A stretch of DNA of 20,728 bases from Pseudomonadota bacterium (GCA_023431345.1 JAEYWK010000243.1:1-20728); one strand, 5' to 3'. Positions 1 through 6,551 are shown, counted from the first letter of the stretch. Numbers and translations are program-made. Notes: generated by a model from the letters alone, not told the origin.

Positions 1-78
1 CTCGGCACGCATCGCGACCTGTTCGACCTGCCGCTCGAGGCGCTCACCCCCGCCGCTTTCAAGAAGACGCTGGGCTAA
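1..78 (+). CDS. 3' end of an unidentified protein (partial)
   Basis: An open frame runs from the window edge to a TAA at 76-78 and encodes 25 residues, ending in PAAFKKTLG. Codon use is normal for a high-GC genome. The fragment is too short to assign to a family. The decayed transposase begins within about 10-20 bases after the stop, so the insertion sequence may have landed just downstream of this gene. Real coding is likely but the function is unknown. Confidence 0.45.
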   Translation, partial: LGTHRDLFDLPLEALTPAAFKKTLG

Positions 79-87
79 CCAGGCACG

Positions 88-1140
88 TTTTCGCGACCGG
101 CGCATCCCGGCGTCGCTGATCGGTCACATCGAGCCACTCGTCGAGCGGGTGGCTCCGGACGAGAAGGAGCAGGTACACCACTTCGTCGCGCCGTCGACAT
201 GAGACACTGCGACGATCGAGGTCGTTCACGCACGCCGATGCAACGAGCTCGTCGGCGGTCCCGGTGCGCACTTGATTGTCGACGACACCGCCTTGCCCAA
301 GAAGGGCTCGCACTCTGTCGGCGTCGCGCATCAATACTGCGGGGCGCTCGGAAAACAGGCCAACTGTCAGAGCCTGGTCTCGCTGACGCTAGCGGGCGAG
401 GAGGTTCCGGTTCCGATCGCGTTGCGGCTGTACTTGCCGGAAAAGCTGGGCCGCGGATCCAACACGGCGTGCCAAAGCTCGCGTGCCAGACGACATCCGG
501 TTTCGACCCCGAGTGGCAGACCGCTTACCCGGTGTCCCGTTCGTGTAGCTCCACCAAAATCCAAACGCACCGGAGGGCGTCAACCAACCCGAGGCACGCC
601 TTCCGAGTTAAGCCAACCCGTTGCCAGGCTCGTGGAGGGACTCGGCCGGCACGCGGTGCGCACTGTTACTTGGCGGCGCGGCACCAAAGGCACGCTGTTT
701 GGCCGCTTTGCGATGACACGCGTGCGTCCCGCTGATGGTCCTCGAATGCCGGGGAACAATCATCATCTACCCAGTGATGAGGTCTGGCTGGTCGCGGAGT
801 TTCGCGGGGAGGAGACCCAAGTACTACCTCTCCAATTTGCCACCGTCCGCCTCGTTCAAAAAAGTCGTGACGGCTATCAAGGCACGCTGGTCCTGCGAGC
901 AGACGCACCAGCAAATGAAGGAGGAGCTCGGTCTCGATCATTTCGAGGGGCGCTCTTGGCACGGACTCCACCACCAAGCCGTGCTCGGTATGATTGCCTT
1001 CGCATTCCTTCAGCACCTGCGGCTTCGCGCAAAACACTCGTAGGCGCAACCAATTCGACGTCCCGCCAACGCCGCCCGCGGTACGTCGAATGATTGTCCG
1101 TTGGTTGGTTGCGCCTACGCCGTGTCCGAAGTGCAAGCAC
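88..1140 (+). pseudogene. Decayed IS701-family transposase
   Basis: This is the remnant of a DDE transposase that would have moved an insertion sequence. The family-typical block LIVDDTALPKKGSHSVGV (from about 272), followed by QYCGALGKQANCQ, is read in one frame. An upstream piece (HHFVA) in the same frame is cut by a TGA at 200-202. A middle part, VTWRRGTKGTLFGRFA then SDEVWLVAEFRGEE, follows. The frame then shifts near 800-815 into KYYLSNLPP, IKARWSCEQTHQQMKEELG and LDHFEGRSWHGLHH, ending at 1043. A last shift gives PPTPPAVRRMIVRWL. The part between about 450 and 590 does not resemble the family and has probably drifted or lost bases. With several frameshifts and a stop it cannot make a working enzyme. 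Terminal inverted repeats were not identified. The assignment rests on recalled family motifs and is strong. Confidence 0.85.
1040..1118. repeat. Two-part inverted repeat near the transposase end
   Basis: GTAGGCGCAACCAA at 1040-1053 is perfectly complementary to TTGGTTGCGCCTAC at 1105-1118. Inside it, ATTCGACGT pairs with ACGTCGAAT across a GC-rich loop. The structure covers the broken 3' end of the transposase. It could be part of the insertion sequence end or a transcription stop for the neighbouring gene. No T-tract follows on either strand. Confidence 0.5.
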
Positions 1141-1197
1141 CCGGTGCGCCGGCTCGTGCCCATCCAGAAAGTGGCGGAGCAAACTAGTCACGGAATG

Positions 1198-2067
1198 TCA
1201 CTTCTGCGCGCCGATCATGTTTAGCCGCGCGACGAGCTCGGGCGCCAGCTTCAGATCTTTGGCAGCGTGATTCTCACGCAAGTGCTTGACCGACGACGTG
1301 CCGGGGATGAGCAGAATGTTCGGCGAGCGCTGCAGCAGCCACGCGAGCGCGACCTGCAGCGGGGAATGCCCGACGGACGCGGCAACCTCGTCGAGCGCCG
1401 AGCTTTGTAGCGGCGAAAAGCCGCCGAGCGGAAAATACGGCACGTACGCGATGCCTTGCTGGGCGAGCTGCTCGATGAGCGCGTCGTCCGCACGATTGGC
1501 CAGATTGTACAGGTTTTGCACGCATACGACCGGCGCAATCTCCTGCGCTTCCGCGACTTGAGCCGCGTTCACTGTGCTGAGCCCTAAATGACGAATCAAC
1601 CCTTGGCGCTGCAGATCCGCCAGCACCGAGAAATGCTCGCTGAGCGGCGCGCCTTCCGGTAGCAACGGCGGACCGACGCGCAGGTTCACCACGTCCAGCG
1701 CCTCGACGCCGAGGTTCTTGAGGTTCGAGTGCACGGCGTCGATGAGATCTTGCTTGCCGAGGGCGGGATCCCAAGAGCCGGTGGGCCCGCGCCGGCAACC
1801 CACTTTGGTGACGAGCGTGAGCGAGGCCGGGTAGGGGTGCAGCGCTTCCTTGATCAGCTGGTTGGTGACGTACGGACCGTAGAAGTCGCTCGTGTCGATG
1901 TGATTGACGCCCAGCTCGATGGCCGCTCGCAGCACCGCGACCGCCGCTTGCGGGTCCTTGGGGGGACCGAAGACGTGGGGGCCGGCGAGCTGCATCGCGC
2001 CGTAGCCCATTCGCTGGAGGGAGGTGGAGGTATCCAAGAGGGTGAAGGTTTCCGTGATGCCGTTCAT
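1198..2067 (-). CDS. pdxI: Aldo-keto reductase, YdbC/PdxI type
   Basis: This 289-aa NADPH-dependent oxidoreductase is predicted to be cytosolic. Close E. coli relatives (YdbC, renamed PdxI) reduce pyridoxal to pyridoxine in vitamin B6 salvage. Visible signatures are GYGAMQLAGPHVFGPP near residue 21, the catalytic Asp58-Tyr63 in HIDTSDFYG, and Lys88 in LVTKVG. Further signatures are VVNLRVG at 126-132 and the C-terminal cofactor signature ILLIPGTSSVKHLREN. The usual catalytic His of aldo-keto reductases is replaced by Asn128, as I recall for the YdbC subgroup. The length matches the family. The ATG is preceded by AGGAG about 8 bases upstream. It is divergent from a TetR-type regulator across a 90-base gap with palindromes, so repression by that regulator is likely. 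The substrate is inferred from similarity only. Confidence 0.88.
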   Translation of the reverse strand: MNGITETFTLLDTSTSLQRMGYGAMQLAGPHVFGPPKDPQAAVAVLRAAIELGVNHIDTSDFYGPYVTNQLIKEALHPYPASLTLVTKVGCRRGPTGSWDPALGKQDLIDAVHSNLKNLGVEALDVVNLRVGPPLLPEGAPLSEHFSVLADLQRQGLIRHLGLSTVNAAQVAEAQEIAPVVCVQNLYNLANRADDALIEQLAQQGIAYVPYFPLGGFSPLQSSALDEVAASVGHSPLQVALAWLLQRSPNILLIPGTSSVKHLRENHAAKDLKLAPELVARLNMIGAQK

Positions 2068-2079
2068 GCGTCGACTCCT

Positions 2080-2130
2080 AACTTACAATTAGCCTAGTTT
2101 GTAAGTTACAAACCGTCAACCGTGTAAGTT
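2080..2130. promoter_or_regulatory. Probable TetR-family operator
   Basis: The gap between the reductase and the regulator holds a perfect 17-base palindrome, GTTTGTAAGTTACAAAC (2097-2113). A second overlapping inverted repeat joins AACTTACAA (2080-2088) to TTGTAAGTT (2099-2107). A further GTAAGTT half-site lies at 2124-2130. This AT-rich block is unlike its GC-rich surroundings. Repeated GTAAGTT half-sites between divergent genes are the expected layout of an autoregulated TetR operator controlling both promoters. Confidence 0.75.
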
Positions 2131-2157
2131 TTTCTTGTCGTGCGCTATGCTGACGGA

Positions 2158-2760
2158 ATGCCCCGAACGGGACTTTCCGCCACCGAGCTGAAGCGCAAAG
2201 CCATCGACGCGACGATGCGGGCGATGCGCCAAGAAGGCTTCGACAAGGTGCGGCTGACGGACATCGCCAAGCAGCTCGGGGTGAGCCACGCCGCGCTCTA
2301 CCAACACTTCGCCGACAAGACGGCGCTGCTCGACGCCGTCTCGGCGAATTGGCTCTCGGAGATCGACGAGGACCTGGCCGCGATCTGCCGCAAGACCGCC
2401 AAAGAACCGACCGACAAGCTCCGAGCGTGGATGCTCGCGCTCCACCGGGCCAAGCTCGCCAAGGTGCTTCACGATCCGGAGCTCTACAAGTCGTTCGATC
2501 TCCTGGCGCTCGCCCAGAAGCCCTACGTGCAGCAGCACATGCAAGCGATGCGCGCTCAGCTCACGGAGCTCGTCCGAGAAGCGATCGCCAAGCGGCGTCT
2601 GCGCGACGCCGAACCCGAGAAGCTGGCCGAGATCATCTGGGAGTCGATGATGGCGTTCCACCACCCCAAGCTCGTCGCCCAACACTTGCACGAGAAGCGC
2701 GAGCCGCTGCTCCAGCACGTGCTCGACAGCGTGTTGAAAGGCCTGGACCTCAAACCGTAA
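2158..2760 (+). CDS. TetR-family transcriptional regulator
   Basis: This is a 200-aa one-component repressor. An N-terminal TetR helix-turn-helix lies at about residues 8-55 (AIDATMRAMRQEGFDKVRLT, then DIAKQLGVSHAALYQHFADK). An all-helical ligand-binding and dimerisation region of about 145 residues follows. An upstream in-frame GTG at 2140 is possible, but the ATG at 2158 places MPRTG just before the first helix and clears the operator, so I prefer it. No strong ribosome-binding site is visible for either. It is divergent from the aldo-keto reductase and is likely its repressor. The effector molecule cannot be told from sequence. Confidence 0.9.
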   Translation: MPRTGLSATELKRKAIDATMRAMRQEGFDKVRLTDIAKQLGVSHAALYQHFADKTALLDAVSANWLSEIDEDLAAICRKTAKEPTDKLRAWMLALHRAKLAKVLHDPELYKSFDLLALAQKPYVQQHMQAMRAQLTELVREAIAKRRLRDAEPEKLAEIIWESMMAFHHPKLVAQHLHEKREPLLQHVLDSVLKGLDLKP

Positions 2761-2779
2761 CATCGGCCCGAGGACGAGG

Positions 2780-2806
2780 GGTGGCGCGCGCTTGGACGGC
2801 GCCACC
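2780..2806 (+). terminator. Hairpin after the regulator, weak terminator candidate
   Basis: GGTGGCGC (2780-2787) and GCGCCACC (2799-2806) form a perfect 8-bp stem with an 11-base loop 20 bases after the TetR stop. It is followed by AAAA rather than a T-tract, so intrinsic termination on the plus strand is doubtful. The hairpin itself is clear. Confidence 0.35.
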
Positions 2807-2841
2807 AAAAGCCCAATCGCCCCTGCCGAGGGAGCGCGGAA

Positions 2842-3058
2842 ATGCACCCTGCGCCTCGAGCCCACCGCCTCGGCGCGCGCGCTCTGGCAGGCGCTCCGCT
2901 CCCAAGCTTGGCGTCGGGTTCCGCGCCCAGGCGGTCGTCGCTGCGTGCATCGTGGACTTCCTCGCTCCTTCGCGCCGCCTCGTCGTGGAGGTGGACGGCG
3001 CGTACCACCGCAGCCCGGTGCAGCGCCGAGCGCCGGCGGAGCTCGTGCTCGGCGCAGC
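2842..3058 (+). pseudogene. DUF559 nuclease-like gene, copy 1 (broken)
   Basis: This remnant is related to the intact DUF559 gene at 6552-6917. The start region reads EPTASARALWQALRSQ in one frame and shifts near 2905 to LGVGFRAQAVVAACIVDF. It continues through LAPSRRLVVEVDGAYHRSPV. After QRRA about 57 bases are missing in frame (the part equivalent to DARRDRRLQRAGYRVVRL). The tail is cut off where the convergent four-helix-bundle gene ends. DUF559 proteins belong to the Vsr-like PD-(D/E)XK nuclease group. The leader found before copies 2 and 4 is absent here, so this copy was cut at its 5' side close to the regulator gene. Confidence 0.75.
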
Positions 3059-3466
3059 TCACCCTCGCGTCAACTTCCACAACATCGGGAGGATCCGCTT
3101 CAGCAGCGCCACCGCCCGCTCCGCTTCGCTCCGACTCACAATCCCCCAAGCCACCGCAACCCTCACCGCCGCCAACGTCTCCCCCGCGCTCCCCGCCGCT
3201 GTGAAGTAACGAGCCCGTCGGTTCCCCGGGTCACTGTACTCCCCTTCCCCGATGTTCAGCGCGACCGAGCTCGCCGCACCCCGTATCTGGTCTTTCAGCA
3301 CCTTGTCCCGCGCCATGATGCGCGACAACAAGGGTCGCAACGTCTCGATCAGCTCGAGGCTCAGCTCCGCGACGAGGTTGCCCACCCCCGTCCGTGCTCG
3401 GCCTTCGGCCTGCGCGCGGCCGACCCCTCCCAAACGTGTGCTCGGCCGCAGCCGGCCTGCGCGCAA
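3059..3466 (-). CDS. Four-helix-bundle (23S rRNA IVS-type) protein, copy 1, chimeric N-terminus
   Basis: The 135-aa frame has a recognisable four-helix-bundle domain from about residue 31 to the end. It includes LSLELIETLRPLLSRI, the signature DQIRGAASSVALNIGEGE and the terminal ILPMLWKLTRG. The family was first seen as proteins encoded in 23S rRNA intervening sequences, and Avd of diversity-generating retroelements shares the fold. Its cellular role is unknown. The first 30 residues (MRAGRLRPSTRLGG...) come from the hinge repeat, with a TTG start and no clear ribosome-binding site. The native start is probably lost and the gene may be silent. It is the only uninterrupted one of three copies here, and it is convergent with DUF559 copy 1. 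Confidence 0.7.
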   Translation of the reverse strand: MRAGRLRPSTRLGGVGRAQAEGRARTGVGNLVAELSLELIETLRPLLSRIMARDKVLKDQIRGAASSVALNIGEGEYSDPGNRRARYFTAAGSAGETLAAVRVAVAWGIVSRSEAERAVALLKRILPMLWKLTRG

Positions 3467-3692
3467 GCGGGAGGGGTGGCCGCCGAGCGCTGCAGTTCAG
3501 GGGTGACAGCGACGCCGGGGCAACACCCTCGCGTGCGCTCGCTTCTCCTTGCCGCGCGCGGCCGACTCGCGAGAGGCGCACACGGTGCGCCGCGCCGACT
3601 GCGCTCGTCGCCACAACGACCGCCGCCGACTGCGCGCGGCACACCGTCTGCGCCCGATGGCTCCATCGGCCGCGCGCCGCAAGGAGAAGCTC
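3373..3692. repeat. Hinge repeat copy 1 plus DUF559 leader
   Basis: The segment starting GAGGTTGCCCACCC is repeated at 6236 and 7252. The first about 135 bases are structured. ACCCCTCCC (3423-3431) pairs with GGGAGGGGT (3469-3477), and GGCCG/CGGCC (3444-3448, 3453-3457) lies inside it. The next about 190 bases are a diverged duplicate of 6364-6551. They end in AAGGAGAAGCTC, the shared ribosome-binding site of DUF559 copies 2 and 4. No separate gene is convincing here. It is probably the 5' untranslated leader and promoter of DUF559. Confidence 0.7.
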
Positions 3693-4056
3693 ATGAAACC
3701 ACGCCCGTCATCGTTCCCGGCTCAACACGCTCGTCAGCTCGCCTTTCCTCGCGCCATGGGGCGCGAGCCCACCGCATCGGAGCGCGCCCTCTGGGAGGCG
3801 CTCCGCTCGTCTCAGCTCGGGGTCGGGTTCCGCCGCCAGGCCGTGGTCGCCCGGTGCATCGTGGACTTCCTCGCTGCGTCGCGCCGCCTCATCGTGGAGG
3901 TGGATGGCACGCACCAGGCTTCCCCGCAGCAAAGCCGGGCGGATGTGCGCCGCGACCGCCCTCGCACGCGCAGGCTATCGCGTCCTGCGGTTGCCGGCGG
4001 CGCTCGTCATCGCCAACCTCGCCGAGGCAGTGCAAGCCGCGCTGTCGCCTGCCTAA
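3693..4056 (+). pseudogene. DUF559 nuclease-like gene, copy 2 (frameshifted)
   Basis: The ATG follows AAGGAG with 6-base spacing. The frame encodes PTASERALWEALRSSQLGVG, then FRRQAVVARCIVDFLAASRR and LIVEVDGTH, the DUF559 core with the expected Asp in VDF and the E-x-D-G-x-x-H motif. Near 3957 the frame shifts. The native ending AGYRVLRLPAALVIANLAEA continues in another frame to TAA at 4054-4056. A change of one or two bases explains this. If translated unshifted, it would run into unrelated sequence to about 4127. It is not followed by a four-helix-bundle gene as copies 1, 3 and 4 are. The Fic gene lies there instead, convergent and 35 bases away. Confidence 0.75.
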
Positions 4057-4091
4057 GGTCCCACCGTCGCAGCTCCAACGTGACGTTCGAC

Positions 4092-4643
4092 TTACTCCGA
4101 GAGCTGCGCTCCCAGAAGGTCCTCTAGGTACGCCGCGAGCGCGTCGACGTTGAACTGGCCGTCGGCCCAATGCCGGTCTGCCTCTTGAAGGGCGGCGTAG
4201 TAGTCGGGCCTATTTTCGCGAATGCGCTCCGGCACCGTCTTCTTTCCGGGCAGAAGACCGCCGTACCGCAGGCATATCAGATAGTAGCAGGCAGCGCGCG
4301 CCGTACGCCCGTTGCCTTCGATGAACGGATGGATCCAGTTGAGCCGCCACAACGCGTAGGCTGGCAGAAGCGTCGGATGATCCATGACGTCCCAGTTCTC
4401 GTGGACGACCGACAGAAGCTGGTCCATCAGCTCCGGCACGTCCCTAAAGTGCGGCGGGATGTGACTTCCGACGTAGATGGGCTGCTCACGAAACCGCCCA
4501 CCAAATTGTGCGATATTCGACACGGCCGCCGCATTCAGCGACCACAACGTGTACTTGTCGAACGCCTCGATACCCTTGGCCAGGCCGATCTCGATGCAGT
4601 TCGTCAGCAGGTCGTACTGGCGGAGCAAGTTCTGCTCCTGCAC
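4092..4643 (-). CDS. Fic-family AMP transferase-like protein
   Basis: Fic proteins transfer AMP or similar groups to target proteins, often as toxins. The 183-aa frame has the complete catalytic motif HPFIEGNGRTAR at residues 105-116, with His105 as the catalytic base. It also has the upstream flap region FREQPIYVGSHIPP and a normal C-terminus. The annotated GTG at 4643 has no ribosome-binding site. A better start, GTG at 4682-4684, follows GGGAGG by about 5 bases and encodes SVRESDDLLFTR, but it is out of frame by two bases. The two frames meet at a (CG)4 tract at 4643-4650. Removing one CG would give a continuous protein of about 196 aa that starts 20 bases after the upstream gene. So this is either a frameshifted gene or one switched by slippage. 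It forms an apparent operon with the 68-aa gene upstream. Confidence 0.85.
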   Translation of the reverse strand: MQEQNLLRQYDLLTNCIEIGLAKGIEAFDKYTLWSLNAAAVSNIAQFGGRFREQPIYVGSHIPPHFRDVPELMDQLLSVVHENWDVMDHPTLLPAYALWRLNWIHPFIEGNGRTARAACYYLICLRYGGLLPGKKTVPERIRENRPDYYAALQEADRHWADGQFNVDALAAYLEDLLGAQLSE

Positions 4644-4704
4644 GCGCGCGTAAAGAGGAGGTCGTCACTCTCTCGTACCGACACGCTACCTCCCTCCCCC
4701 AGCG

Positions 4705-4911
4705 CTACGGCTTGATCCGAATATGATCGGATGCGAAGCGGACCGAGTCCTTGGTGATGAGCTTCGACTCTGGAGCATTGCCAAAGGCGAAGCTAATTCG
4801 CTGCTCTCGCAGCGTCTCCTCAGAGACCTCTGTGTCACGCGCCTTTTCGAGGAGGCGCTGCAGCTCCGGCTTCGGCGTCAGCGACGATTGAAACTGTTTG
4901 CGAGCAGCCAT
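4705..4911 (-). CDS. Small partner of Fic, candidate antitoxin
   Basis: This 68-aa protein (MAARKQFQSSLTPKPELQRL...) is polar and charged, predicted largely helical, with no signal peptide. It has a very good start: GGAGG, five bases, then ATG. It precedes the Fic gene on the same strand. The gap is 20 bases if Fic starts at the out-of-frame GTG, or 61 if it starts at 4643. I recall small proteins with similar QRISFAFGNAP-type sequence being encoded just before fic genes. I do not see the classic S/T-x-x-x-E-G/N inhibitory helix motif in it. Antitoxin or chaperone function is inferred from position and size. Confidence 0.75.
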   Translation of the reverse strand: MAARKQFQSSLTPKPELQRLLEKARDTEVSEETLREQRISFAFGNAPESKLITKDSVRFASDHIRIKP

Positions 4912-4932
4912 AGGAACCTCCTTATCTTATGT

Positions 4933-5060
4933 TCAGTAGTGCACCCTCTGCGGATCGTCAAGGAGCACGATCCCCGCTCCCATCCTCTGGAATTTGCTCC
5001 ATTCTCCCGGCTGCAGCGCTTCGTCATTCGAGACGACGGCGCACGCTTCCTCGAAGCGCA
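4933..5060 (-). pseudogene. Possible 3' remnant of a gene upstream of the Fic pair
   Basis: A minus-strand frame ending MGAGIVLLDDPQRVHY, with TGA at 4933-4935, stops 22 bases before the small Fic partner. An earlier part, RFEEACAVVSNDEAL, faintly resembles the start of DUF4258/BrnT-type toxins. It runs at its 5' side straight into DUF559 copy 3, which would have cut it. The plus strand of this stretch does not look coding. This is a weak call. Confidence 0.25.
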
Positions 5061-5077
5061 TGCGTCTTGGCTGGCGA

Positions 5078-5272
5078 TGGTGGACTTGCTCGGTCCTTCG
5101 CGCCGCCTCGTCGTGGAGGTGGGCGCGTACCACCGCAGCCCGGTGCAGCGCCGCACGGGCGACCGCAGGGACCGCCGTCTCCAGCGAGCCGGCTACCGCG
5201 TCGTGCGCTTGCCGGGAGCTCGGGCTCCGCGACCTCGAAGCCGCTGTCGCAATCATCCGCGCCACGCTCTAG
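5078..5272 (+). pseudogene. DUF559 nuclease-like gene, copy 3 (5' truncated)
   Basis: The copy begins abruptly at VDLLGPSRRLVVEV, lacking the first third of the gene. The invariant E-V-D-G motif has lost three bases, giving VEVGAYH, which removes the Asp expected to bind metal. RRDRRLQRAGYRVVRLP follows. A single base loss near 5214 then shifts the frame to LRDLEAAVAIIRATL, with TAG at 5270-5272. The copy is dead by truncation, loss of the active-site residue and frameshift. It is convergent with four-helix-bundle copy 2. Confidence 0.75.
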
Positions 5273-5296
5273 GAGCCGACTGCCGCATCTCGCAGC

Positions 5297-5512
5297 TCAC
5301 CCTCGCGTCAGCTTCCACAACATTGGGAGGATCCGCTTCACAACGCCACCGCCCGCTCCGCATCGCTCCGACTCACAATCCCCCAAGCCACCGCAACCCT
5401 CACCGCCGCCAACGTCTCCTCCGCGCTCCCCGCCGCCGCAAAGTACCGCGCCCGTCGGTTCCCCGGGTCGCTGTACTCCCTTTCCCCGATGTTCAGCGCC
5501 TCCGGCCTCGCC
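5297..5512 (-). pseudogene. Four-helix-bundle gene, copy 2 (5' truncated, frameshifted)
   Basis: The last residues KRILPMLWKLTRG are identical to copy 1, with the stop at the same relative place. Upstream, the sequence matching NIGEGEYSDPGNRRARYF is in another frame because of a base change near 5340. The copy ends at about 5512, where the GATCGG hexamers begin, so the first half is missing. It lies convergent and 24 bases from DUF559 copy 3, repeating the copy 1 layout. Confidence 0.7.
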
Positions 5513-5515
5513 GAT

Positions 5516-5546
5516 GATCGGGATCGGGATCGGGATCGGGATCGGG
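5516..5546. repeat. GATCGG hexamer run with five GGG tracts
   Basis: Five GGG runs (5520-5546) are separated by the same three bases, ATC. This is an ideal pattern for a G-quadruplex on the plus strand. The hexamer is the reverse complement of the CCGATC unit in the block that follows, so the two can also pair as a large cruciform. Open frames through here are only repeat translation. Confidence 0.9.
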
Positions 5547-5604
5547 ACCGTGGTCGTGCCCGCGATCGCGACCACCCGCCGTAGGCAGCCTCGATCGCGA
5601 TCCC

Positions 5605-5865
5605 AGCCGCCGCAGGCGGCTCCCGATCCCGATCCCGATCCCGATCCAGCCGCCGCAGGCGGCTCCCGATCCCGATCCCGATCCCAGCCGTCGCAGGCGG
5701 CTCCCGATCCCGATCCCGATCCCAGCCGTCGCAGGCGGCTCCCGATCCCGATCCCGATCCCAGCCGTCGCAGGCGGCTCCCCGATCCCGATCCCGATCCC
5801 GATCCCCAGCTCGTCGGCGAAGCCGACGGCGTCCCCCGATCCCCAGCACGCCGGCGAAGCCGGCG
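5605..5865. repeat. 38-bp tandem repeats of GATCCC hexamers with GNA-loop hairpins
   Basis: Three perfect 38-bp units lie head to tail at 5663-5700, 5701-5738 and 5739-5776, with a 43-base variant at 5620-5662. Each has three GATCCC hexamers and a near-palindrome around GCA. The first is AGCCGCC-GCA-GGCGGCT (5605-5621). Downstream come CGTCGGC-GAA-GCCGACG (5812-5828) and CGCCGGC-GAA-GCCGGCG (5849-5865). All loops are GNA triplets closed by C-G, known to make very stable mini-hairpins. Open frames here (DPDPDP, PIPIPI) are artefacts of the repeat. Confidence 0.9.
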
Positions 5866-6032
5866 GCTCCCCGATCACCAGCCCCGCTCGCGGGCGAAGC
5901 CCCGCGGCGGGGCTCGGGAGGAGGCGGGGGCGGGCGGGCGGGCGGGCATATCCGTCCTCGCGCGGCTGCACCTGGTGACGTGCGGAACCCTTGCGCCGGT
6001 GGGGCTGCGCATCGGCGGCCCCCAAATGCGAC
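5866..6032. other. GC-rich non-coding stretch after rpoC-like terminator
   Basis: It begins with another hairpin (CCCGCTCGCGGGCGAAGC... to about 5910) and a run of GGGCGGGCGGGCGGGC near 5930-5946. About 85 bases follow that are shared with 7740-7816. I see no credible gene. In the minus direction this is the spacer between the rpoC-tail terminator and the repeat block. Confidence 0.6.
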
Positions 6033-6064
6033 GAAGCCTCCCGACGCTGCCGTCGAGAGGCTTC
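6033..6064 (-). terminator. Terminator hairpin after rpoC tail copy A
   Basis: GAAGCCTC (6033-6040) and GAGGCTTC (6057-6064) pair perfectly. One C-A mismatch separates them from a second stem, CGACG/CGTCG, closed by a four-base loop. It lies 24 bases after the rpoC-tail stop codon on the minus strand. The same hairpin with a changed loop recurs at 7817-7848. Conservation of the stem while the loop varies supports a functional origin as the rpoC terminator. Confidence 0.7.
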
Positions 6065-6087
6065 TGTCACTCACCCGTGAGGGTTAC

Positions 6088-6235
6088 TTACTCGTCGCCG
6101 ACGGCTACGAGATCGGCCGGTTACACTCGCGTGAAGGTGGGCGGAGCGAAGGGCGGCGACTTTTCGTCGATGACCACGTTCAGCTTCTTGTAAGCGGGCA
6201 GGCCGGTGCCGGCCGGGATGAGCCGGCCCATGAGG
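6088..6235 (-). pseudogene. rpoC 3' end fragment, copy A
   Basis: Read on the minus strand, this gives MGRLIPAGTGLPAYKKLNVV, then IDEKSPPFAPPTFTRV, a stop, then PADLVAVGDE and the natural TAA (6088-6090). MGRLIPAGTG is the well-known near-terminal motif of the RNA polymerase beta-prime subunit. The in-frame TAA at 6121-6123 replaces a Gln codon that is intact in copy B. Only about 50 codons remain, and the 5' side is joined directly to the hinge repeat (giving VGNLLMGRLIP). It cannot make a polymerase subunit. The real rpoC must be elsewhere. Confidence 0.85.
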
Positions 6236-6551
6236 AGGTTGCCCACCCGCGTCCGTGCTCGGCCGCTGGCCTGCGCGCGGCCGACCCCTCCCAAACGTGT
6301 GCTCGGCCGCAGCCGGCCTGCGCGCACGTGGGAGGGGTAGCCGCCGCCTGCTGCAGTTCAGGGTGACAACCACGCCAGAGACGACTCCTCGTGTGCGCTC
6401 GCTTCTCCTTGCAGCGCGCAGCCGATTTGCGAGAGGCGCACACGATGCGCCGCGCCAGCGCGGTCCGGCGCCGTAGCGACCTCGCACGACTGCGCGCGGC
6501 ACACCGTCTGCGCCGAGAGCTTCGTCGGCCACGCGCCGCAAGGAGAAGCTC
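6236..6551. repeat. Hinge repeat copy 2 plus DUF559 leader
   Basis: This is a second copy of the segment at 3373-3692, with substitutions. The long stem ACCCCTCCC (6284-6292) / GGGAGGGGT (6330-6338) is kept. In this copy it is extended by ACGTGTGC pairing with GCGCACGT, which suggests the structure matters. The leader ends in AAGGAGAAGCTC directly before the intact DUF559 start. Here the hinge abuts an rpoC tail, while copies 1 and 3 abut four-helix-bundle genes. Confidence 0.75.

Noticed and set aside
3059..3466. 23S rRNA gene or intervening sequence
   Set aside because: The four-helix-bundle family is named after rRNA intervening sequences, but no rRNA-like sequence flanks any copy here.
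5620..5776. CRISPR array
   Set aside because: The 38-bp units are directly adjacent with no unique spacers, are made of hexamers and one hairpin, and no cas gene is nearby.
4929..6070. Long open frames on both strands rich in DPDPDP, PIPIPI, GIGIGI and SRSRS
   Set aside because: They are translations of the GATCGG/GATCCC hexamers, whose length is a multiple of three, so all frames stay open. They have no start signals and no family features.
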